NCBI GenBank assembly: GCA_000825765.1
Contig: CDGH01000008.1
Coordinates: 1-32,288, forward strand
DNA from: Ehrlichia minasensis
GTDB taxonomy: Bacteria; Pseudomonadota; Alphaproteobacteria; Rickettsiales; Anaplasmataceae
Length of the DNA: 32,288 nucleotides
Reading direction: 5' to 3'
This document shows positions 27,215 to 32,288 of the stretch, piece by piece. Every line of letters begins with the position of its first letter. The stretch's first letter is position 1. Under the pieces are notes generated by a model. That model saw only the letters and a program-made list of their open reading frames with translations, did not search any database and had not been told where the DNA came from. The translations under genes and the position numbers were made by a program.

Positions 27215-28066
27215 ATGAGTAATAAAAGAAGTTTTTTTTTAATAGGTATATCGCTATTGATAAATCTACTGTTGTCAACTGATGCTTCTTCTATGGAAGT
27301 ACATAGTCATACACATTTTAAACCTAGTTTGTATATTAGCGTGCAATACAGGCCAGGAGTTTCGCACTTTAGCAAATTTTCAGTAAAAGAAACTCATTTT
27401 GACACTGTAAAACTAGTGAGGCTAAAAAAAGACAGCAAAACTGACAGCAGTAATATTAAAATACATACAAATTTTGACTCCCCTTATATTGCAGAATTTC
27501 AAGACAATGAAATAAGTTTTAGCGGAGCAATAGGATGCCTTTACTCAGAAAACCTCAGAATTGAAGTAGAAGCTTCTTATGAGGAATTTGATGTAAAAAA
27601 CCCTGATGGAGCTGCTACAGATGCATATAGGTACTTTGCATTAGCACGTAAAATGAAAGAGAGTGAAAATGTTAATCCCGACGATACAGAAAAATTTACT
27701 GTAATGAGAAATGATGGGTTATCAATTTCATCTGTTATGATAAACGGCTGTTATAACGTGATATTAAATGATATACAAGCAGAACCTTACATATGCGCAG
27801 GAATAGGGGGAGATTTTATAGAATTCTTCAATGGTTTTCATGTTAAGTTTGCTTATCAAGGTAAAGTAGGCATTAGTTACCAAATATTTCCTGAAGTAAG
27901 ATTATTTCTTGATGGATATTACCATAAAGTAAAAGGTAATAAGTTTAAAAATTTACATGTTCAACATGTAGACATATTAGCAAACGCACCTAAAGTCACA
28001 TCTGCAGTTGCAACGCTTAACATTGGGTACTTTGGTTGTGAAGCTGGAGTAAGATTCATATTTTAA
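27215..28066 (+). CDS. OMP-1/P28/P30 family surface protein, paralog 10
   Basis: This 283-residue precursor starts 9 bases after paralog 9 with AAAGGA upstream. Codons 6-9 contain a run of nine T in the signal peptide. The entry strand is LYISVQYRPGVSHFSKFSVKET. LRIEVEASYEEFDVKNPDG is followed by YRYFALARKM. NGCYNV and EPYICAGIGGDFIEF hold the cysteine pair, and an additional Cys lies in GAIGCLY and in FGCEAG near the end. The last strand is GVRFIF. Confidence 0.95.
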   Translation: MSNKRSFFLIGISLLINLLLSTDASSMEVHSHTHFKPSLYISVQYRPGVSHFSKFSVKETHFDTVKLVRLKKDSKTDSSNIKIHTNFDSPYIAEFQDNEISFSGAIGCLYSENLRIEVEASYEEFDVKNPDGAATDAYRYFALARKMKESENVNPDDTEKFTVMRNDGLSISSVMINGCYNVILNDIQAEPYICAGIGGDFIEFFNGFHVKFAYQGKVGISYQIFPEVRLFLDGYYHKVKGNKFKNLHVQHVDILANAPKVTSAVATLNIGYFGCEAGVRFIF

Positions 28067-28089
28067 TATAAATAAACATGGAAAATTTT

Positions 28090-28995
28090 ATGAACAGTAA
28101 GAGTAAGTTCTTTATAATATGTACATCATTAATATGCTTATCATCATTACCTGCCATATCTTCTTCAAACTTCATAGGTAATAGTACAAAACATTCTGGG
28201 TTGTATATTAGTGGGCAATATAAACCTAGCGTTTCTATTTTTAGCAAATTTTCAGTAAAAGAAACAAATACTAACACAGTACAACTAGTAGCTCTTAAAA
28301 AAGATGTTGATTCTACCTCCATAGATACTAGTAATAATGGTACAGGTGCTAGTGCTACAGGTATCAGCAAAGCAACAAATTTTAACTGTCCTTATGTTGC
28401 AGATTTTCAAGATAATGCATTCAACTTTAGTGGAGCTATTGGTTATTCTTTTTCCGAACAACTAAAAATTGAAATTGAAGGTTCTTACGAAGAATTTGAT
28501 GCTAAAAGTCCTGGTAAATACATCTTAAATGATGCATTTCGTTATTTTGCACTAGCGCGTGCAATGGAAGGAGATATTGCGTTATCACCTAGCCCTAAAG
28601 CAGATAACGTCACCAAGGCTTACTACACAGTCATGAAAAATGACGGGTTATCCATATTATCTATTATGATAAATGGTTGCTATAATCTACCTTTAAATGA
28701 TTTATCAATATCACCTTATTTTTGTACAGGAATAGGTGTAGATGCTATAGAATTTTTTGATGCGCTGCATCTTAAACTTGCTTTTCAAAGTAAGTTGGGT
28801 GTTACTTACCAACTATCTCACAATATCAGTTTATTCACTAACGGGTACTATCACCAAGTAATAGGTGACCAATTCAAAAATTTAAAAGTTCAATACGTAA
28901 AAGAACTTCATGATAAACCACCAATTACATCTGCAGTTGCCACTCTTAATGTTGGATATTTTGGAGGTGAAATTGGAGTAAGGCTCACACTTTAA
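28090..28995 (+). CDS. OMP-1/P28/P30 family surface protein, paralog 11
   Basis: This 301-residue precursor starts at the ATG at 28090 (MNSKSKFF), as its sisters do. An ATG four codons upstream is in frame, but its bases supply the GGA ribosome site for 28090. The entry strand is LYISGQYKPSVSIFSKFSV. The first variable loop is a Ser/Thr/Gly/Asn stretch (TSNNGTGASATG) longer than in its neighbours. QLKIEIEGSYEEFDAKSPG, FRYFALARAM, NGCYNL and SPYFCTGIGVDAIEFF follow. The end is GVRLTL. It is 23 bases after paralog 10. Confidence 0.95.
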   Translation: MNSKSKFFIICTSLICLSSLPAISSSNFIGNSTKHSGLYISGQYKPSVSIFSKFSVKETNTNTVQLVALKKDVDSTSIDTSNNGTGASATGISKATNFNCPYVADFQDNAFNFSGAIGYSFSEQLKIEIEGSYEEFDAKSPGKYILNDAFRYFALARAMEGDIALSPSPKADNVTKAYYTVMKNDGLSILSIMINGCYNLPLNDLSISPYFCTGIGVDAIEFFDALHLKLAFQSKLGVTYQLSHNISLFTNGYYHQVIGDQFKNLKVQYVKELHDKPPITSAVATLNVGYFGGEIGVRLTL

Positions 28996-29018
28996 TACAA
29001 TCAAACATGGGAAATTCT

Positions 29019-29882
29019 ATGAATAATAAAAGTCAGTTCTTAATAAGATGTACATTTTTAATGTGCACGTTGTTATTGCCTAATATATCTTTTGCAAAAA
29101 TAAACAACGAAAAACATTCTGGTCTGTACATTAGTGGACAATATAAACCTAGTGTTTCTGTTTTCAGTAACCTCTCAGTAAAAGAAACCAACCATAGCAC
29201 AAAACATCTAATAGGTCTTAAACAAAATGCTGACCCTGTTGATAATAATAATATTAGTACACCAAGTAACTTTACAGTACCTTATGCTGCAGAATTTCAA
29301 GACAATTATACTAATTGCAATGGCTCCATTGGTTATTCTTTTGCTGAAGGTCCAAGAATTGAACTAGAATTATCATATGAAAAATTTGATGTTAAAAATC
29401 CTGGAGGGTACACTACAAAAGATGCTTATAGATACTTTGCTTTAGCACGCGAAATAGAAACGTCTACATTTCAACCAAAAAATCAGCACAGATCTTCAAA
29501 AAATATTTATCATGTTATCATGAAAAATGATGGGTTATCTATCTTATCCAATATAGTAAATATTTGTTACGATTTTTCTTTAAGTGACTTACCTGTATTA
29601 CCTTATTTATGCGGTGGAATGGGTATAAGTACCATAGAATTCTTTGACACTTTACATGTAAAATTTGCTTATCAAAGCAAAGCAGGGGTTAGTTATCAAT
29701 TACTACATAAAATCAACCTATTTATTGACGTATATTACTATCAAGTAACAAGTAATAAATTTAAAAACCTGAAGGTTCAACATGTATATCAACTTAAAGA
29801 GCTTCCCAGAGTTACATCTGCAGTTGCTACACTTGACATAGTATATTTTGGTAGTGAAGCTGGAGTAAGAATTATATTTTAA
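29019..29882 (+). CDS. OMP-1/P28/P30 family surface protein, paralog 12
   Basis: This 287-residue precursor starts at the ATG at 29019 (MNNKSQF), with GGGA just upstream; the in-frame ATG at 29007 is less likely. The signal peptide ends at SFA (about residue 26). The entry strand is LYISGQYKPSVSVFSNLSVKET. GPRIELELSYEKFDVKNPG and YRYFALAREI follow. The second variable loop is basic (KNQHRSSKN). NICYDF and LPYLCGGMG hold the cysteine pair. Here the usual GGDFIEF becomes GISTIEF. The end is GVRIIF. Spacing to its neighbours is 23 and 24 bases. Confidence 0.95.
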   Translation: MNNKSQFLIRCTFLMCTLLLPNISFAKINNEKHSGLYISGQYKPSVSVFSNLSVKETNHSTKHLIGLKQNADPVDNNNISTPSNFTVPYAAEFQDNYTNCNGSIGYSFAEGPRIELELSYEKFDVKNPGGYTTKDAYRYFALAREIETSTFQPKNQHRSSKNIYHVIMKNDGLSILSNIVNICYDFSLSDLPVLPYLCGGMGISTIEFFDTLHVKFAYQSKAGVSYQLLHKINLFIDVYYYQVTSNKFKNLKVQHVYQLKELPRVTSAVATLDIVYFGSEAGVRIIF

Positions 29883-29906
29883 TTATAACTAAAAATGGAA
29901 AATTTT

Positions 29907-30803
29907 ATGCGCAAGAAACACAAATTAATTACATTCAGTGTAGCATTATTTTACATATTATCTCTACCCCATGTTTCTTTTGCAGAAAACACAAACAGCA
30001 ATAAACTTGGACTATATATTAGCTTGCAGTATAATCCTAGTGTTTCTGTTTTTAGTAATTTTTCAGCAAAAGAAACAAGTGTTAACACACAACAACTTAT
30101 GGCTCTTAAAAAAGATATTGATTCTATTGAAATTAGTTATGAAAATAACAAAGGTATTAGCATGCCAGAAAACTTTACAGTTCTTTATGTCCCAAAATTT
30201 CAAGATAATTTTGCTGGCTTCAGCAGTACGCTTGGGTTCTTTTATTCCAAAGGGTTGAGAATTGAAATAGGAGCCTCTTACGAAAAATTTGATGTTAAAG
30301 ATCCTGGAGGATACACTAAAATAAAAGATGCTTATCGATATTTTGCTTTAGCACGTGAAATGCATAAAAGTAGCAGCTCAGTTATTCATATCAAAAAGGA
30401 AGAGAATAACAACAATACAAAAGGTGTACATTATGTTGTAATAAGAAATGATGGAATATCAATTTCCTCTGCTACAATAAATGGCTGTTATGACTTTTCT
30501 TTTCCAAATCTACCACTATCACCTTATACTTGCGTAGGTATCGGTATAGATGCTATAGAATTTCTTAATGCATTACATATCAAGTTCGCTTGTCAAGGTA
30601 AGTTAGGCTTTACTTATTCCGTATCTCCAAATGTTAATCTATTTGCTGATGGATACTATCACAAAGTAATGGGTAACAAATTTAAAAATTTACCTGTTCA
30701 ATATGTAGATCATTTAGAAGAGTATCCTAGCCTTACATCCGCAATTGCTACACTTGATATTGGCTATCTCGGTGGTGAAATTGGAGTGAGATTTATATTT
30801 TAA
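29907..30803 (+). CDS. OMP-1/P28/P30 family surface protein, paralog 13
   Basis: This 298-residue precursor starts at the ATG at 29907 (MRKKHKL); GGA upstream lies in an alternative in-frame ATG at 29895. The signal peptide ends at SFA. The entry strand is LYISLQYNPSVSVFSNFSAKET. LRIEIGASYEKFDVKDPGG continues into a block identical to paralog 14. NGCYDF and SPYTCVGIGIDAIEF hold the cysteine pair, and a further Cys occurs in KFACQGK where others have Tyr. The end is GVRFIF. Confidence 0.95.
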   Translation: MRKKHKLITFSVALFYILSLPHVSFAENTNSNKLGLYISLQYNPSVSVFSNFSAKETSVNTQQLMALKKDIDSIEISYENNKGISMPENFTVLYVPKFQDNFAGFSSTLGFFYSKGLRIEIGASYEKFDVKDPGGYTKIKDAYRYFALAREMHKSSSSVIHIKKEENNNNTKGVHYVVIRNDGISISSATINGCYDFSFPNLPLSPYTCVGIGIDAIEFLNALHIKFACQGKLGFTYSVSPNVNLFADGYYHKVMGNKFKNLPVQYVDHLEEYPSLTSAIATLDIGYLGGEIGVRFIF

Positions 30804-30826
30804 TTACAAATAACTAAGAAAATTTT

Positions 30827-31717
30827 ATGAATAATAAACTTAAATTTACTATAATAAATACAGCATTAGTATGCTTATTGTCATTACCTAATATATCTTT
30901 TTCAAAGACTACAAATAACAAACACTACGGATTATATATCAGTGGGCAATATAAACCTAGTGTTTCTGTTTTCAGTAGCTTTTCAGTTAAAGAAACAAAC
31001 GTTATAACTAAAAACCTTATAGCTTTAAAAAAAGACGTTGACTCTATTGAAACTAAGTCTGATGCTAGCGTAGGCATTAGTAATCCAGGAAATTTTACTA
31101 TCCCTTACACAGCTGTATTTGAGGATAACGCAGTCAACTTTAATGGAACTATTGGTTATACATTTGTCGAAGGCACAAGAGTTGAAGTAGAAGGGTCTTA
31201 TGAGGAATTCGATGTTAAAGATCCTGGAGGATACACTAAAATAAAAGATGCTTACCGCTATTTTGCACTGGCACGTGAAATGAATAGTAACACAAATAAA
31301 TTTGAACCCAAAGAAAAAATAAATAGTGGTACTAATACTATTTATCACACTGTAATGAGAAATGATGGGTTGTCTATAACATCTGTTATAATAAATGTTT
31401 GTTATGATTTCTCATTAAATAATTTATTAGTATCACCTTACATATGTGGAGGAGTGGGAGTAGATGCTATAGAATTTTTCGATGTGTTACATATCAAATT
31501 TGCACATCAAAGTAAGTTAGGTATCACTTACTCTCTACCATCTAACATTAGTCTCTTTGCTGGCTTATATTATCATAAAGTAATGGGCAATCAATTTAAA
31601 AATTTAGATGTCCAACACGTTGCTAAGCTTGCAACAGCACCTCCAATTACATCTGCAGTTGCTACACTTAATATTGGTTATTTTGGTGGTGAAATTGGTG
31701 CAAGATTGACATTTTAA
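30827..31717 (+). CDS. OMP-1/P28/P30 family surface protein, paralog 14, last of the packed train
   Basis: This 296-residue precursor starts 23 bases after paralog 13 and has only a weak ribosome site (AAGAAAA). The signal peptide runs to about NISFS. The entry strand is LYISGQYKPSVSVFSSFSVKET. TRVEVEGSYEEFDVKDPGG, YRYFALAREM, NVCYDF and SPYICGGVGVDAIEFF follow. The end is GARLTF. A 44-base block is identical to paralog 13. A strong hairpin begins 13 bases after its stop and probably ends the transcript. Confidence 0.95.
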   Translation: MNNKLKFTIINTALVCLLSLPNISFSKTTNNKHYGLYISGQYKPSVSVFSSFSVKETNVITKNLIALKKDVDSIETKSDASVGISNPGNFTIPYTAVFEDNAVNFNGTIGYTFVEGTRVEVEGSYEEFDVKDPGGYTKIKDAYRYFALAREMNSNTNKFEPKEKINSGTNTIYHTVMRNDGLSITSVIINVCYDFSLNNLLVSPYICGGVGVDAIEFFDVLHIKFAHQSKLGITYSLPSNISLFAGLYYHKVMGNQFKNLDVQHVAKLATAPPITSAVATLNIGYFGGEIGARLTF

Positions 31718-31729
31718 TTATTTGAACCA

Positions 31730-31771
31730 TTAAATAATGAGAAACTTTTCATTAGTTTCTCATTTATTTAA
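31730..31771 (+). terminator. Strong hairpin ending the omp train
   Basis: The left arm 31730-31746 and right arm 31754-31771 pair along 17 positions with one bulged base, around a 7-base loop. The core TGAGAAACT pairs perfectly with AGTTTCTCA. Its A/T-rich outer part gives T-rich sequence on the 3' side, as in an intrinsic terminator. It lies 13 bases after the stop of paralog 14. Confidence 0.75.
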
Positions 31772-31844
31772 TATACAATTAAACATAAAGATATAAATTG
31801 TCATATTTACTAAATTTCTCAACTCAAAACAAAAAGATCCAAAC

Positions 31845-31880
31845 TTTATCAAATATTCTTGATAAAATACCTAAGGTATT
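31845..31880. promoter_or_regulatory. Two adjacent palindromes
   Basis: TTTATCAA (31845-31852) and TTGATAAA (31859-31866) form a perfect 8-base inverted repeat with a 6-base spacer. It is followed directly by a 15-base palindrome at 31866-31880, with arms AATACCT and AGGTATT around one A. An A-run follows. Such dyads may be operator sites or RNA hairpins. Confidence 0.4.
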
Positions 31881-31904
31881 AAAAAAAAGCTTTAGCTAAA
31901 TTAT

Positions 31905-31933
31905 TAGCAATACATATTAAGATATGTTATAAT
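31905..31933 (+). promoter_or_regulatory. Candidate extended -10 promoter
   Basis: A perfect TATAAT (31928-31933) is preceded by TGT (extended -10). TAGCAA (31905-31910) lies 17 bases upstream, the same pair and spacing as at recJ. It would give a leader of about 320 bases before paralog 15, or drive a short RNA. Confidence 0.3.
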
Positions 31934-32076
31934 GCAATAAATGAGCATGCTAAGTGTATTTATAACATCTATACTGTCAGTTAACCATTTAAAAATTAAT
32001 GTAATTAAAGCCTGAATACAGCTTTTATACGTATAAATAGATGTGTAGTAAAACTATAGTAAGTAAGTCTAGTAAT

Positions 32077-32120
32077 GTTTTTATTAATTAACTGATGAAG
32101 TTAATTACGGTTTTTATTAA
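32077..32120. promoter_or_regulatory. Inverted repeat flanked by direct repeats upstream of paralog 15
   Basis: TAATTAACT (32085-32093) and AGTTAATTA (32099-32107) form a perfect 9-base inverted repeat with a 5-base loop. The 11-base repeat GTTTTTATTAA occurs at 32077-32087 and again at 32110-32120, on either side. The whole lies 40-80 bases upstream of the candidate -35 at 32160, a typical place for a regulator site. Repeats and palindromes are reported upstream of p28-omp promoters in E. chaffeensis. Confidence 0.45.
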
Positions 32121-32159
32121 AGTTTTTATTTTAATTCTTTTAAATATCAATTACTTTTA

Positions 32160-32188
32160 TTGTAAACTTGAAAGAAATTTTATATTCT
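32160..32188 (+). promoter_or_regulatory. Candidate promoter of paralog 15
   Basis: TTGTAA (32160-32165) and TATTCT (32183-32188) each match four of six consensus bases and are 17 bases apart. The leader to the ATG at 32258 would be about 60 bases and is almost G-free: 11 purines and one G in 32191-32240. Confidence 0.33.
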
Positions 32189-32257
32189 AGACTTGCTTTT
32201 ATTTACTTCTTTTATTATTCTTAAACTTTTATTATCTTTTATAAAAGGTTTATTAAC

Positions 32258-32288
32258 ATGAATTATAAGAAAATTCTAGTAAGAAGCG
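32258..32288 (+). CDS. OMP-1/P28/P30 family surface protein, paralog 15 (start only)
   Basis: Only ten codons are inside the window (MNYKKILVRS), after an AAAAGG ribosome site. The residues match my memory of the start of an E. canis P28/P30 protein, and the position after a long spacer fits the 3' half of the locus, where paralogs are separately spaced. The assignment rests on context and these ten residues. Confidence 0.7.
   Translation, partial: MNYKKILVRS

Noticed and set aside
1-32288. tRNA, rRNA, CRISPR or insertion-sequence features
   Set aside because: I looked for T-loop signatures, regular short repeats with unique spacers, transposase motifs and terminal inverted repeats, and found none that hold together.

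Overview
The window is a very AT-rich chromosomal segment of an alphaproteobacterial obligate intracellular bacterium of the order Rickettsiales, genus Ehrlichia. The evidence is a tandem array of 30-kDa major surface antigen genes (the P28/P30/OMP-1 family) directly downstream of an XRE-type regulator of the Tr1 kind. Housekeeping genes are separated by long non-coding gaps. The first ten codons of the last, cut-off gene (MNYKKILVRS) match what I remember of an Ehrlichia canis P28/P30 protein better than the E. chaffeensis version, so E. canis or a very close relative is the best guess. I could not check this by a search.

Left part (1-16.4 kb), housekeeping. On the minus strand are an unrecognised five-helix membrane protein; secD followed by a 53-residue CHCC zinc-finger gene; the tight set recA-pyrE-thiF; bioD; icd; and ndk. 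On the plus strand are ftsY, recJ and a CCA-adding/poly(A) polymerase-family gene. Gaps of 300-1200 bases hold no convincing genes. The largest gap (13133-14363) carries about five strongly decayed tandem copies of a roughly 220-base unit. I found no tRNA, rRNA, insertion sequence or CRISPR array.

Right part (16.6-32.3 kb), the surface-antigen locus. The regulator gene is followed by 14 complete OMP paralogs, all on the plus strand, and the start of a fifteenth. Paralogs 1 and 2 stand apart: 734 bases separate them, and 107 bases follow paralog 2. From paralog 3 to 14 the genes are packed with spacings of -8 to +24 bases, which implies co-transcription. Two unrecognised small genes (20126-20578 and 24941-25519) sit inside this train, and each overlaps the start of the next paralog by a few bases. 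A strong hairpin at 31730-31771 closes the train. A 490-base palindrome-rich control region then precedes paralog 15. This agrees with published work that I recall on the E. canis/E. chaffeensis omp cluster: 14 closely linked paralogs, then 8 with long spacers, plus several unknown transcribed genes.

The array probably supplies a set of alternative outer-membrane beta-barrel porins and antigens under shared control. The 5' members are the most divergent and the 3' members the most alike. All 14 keep one pair of cysteines at nearly fixed spacing.
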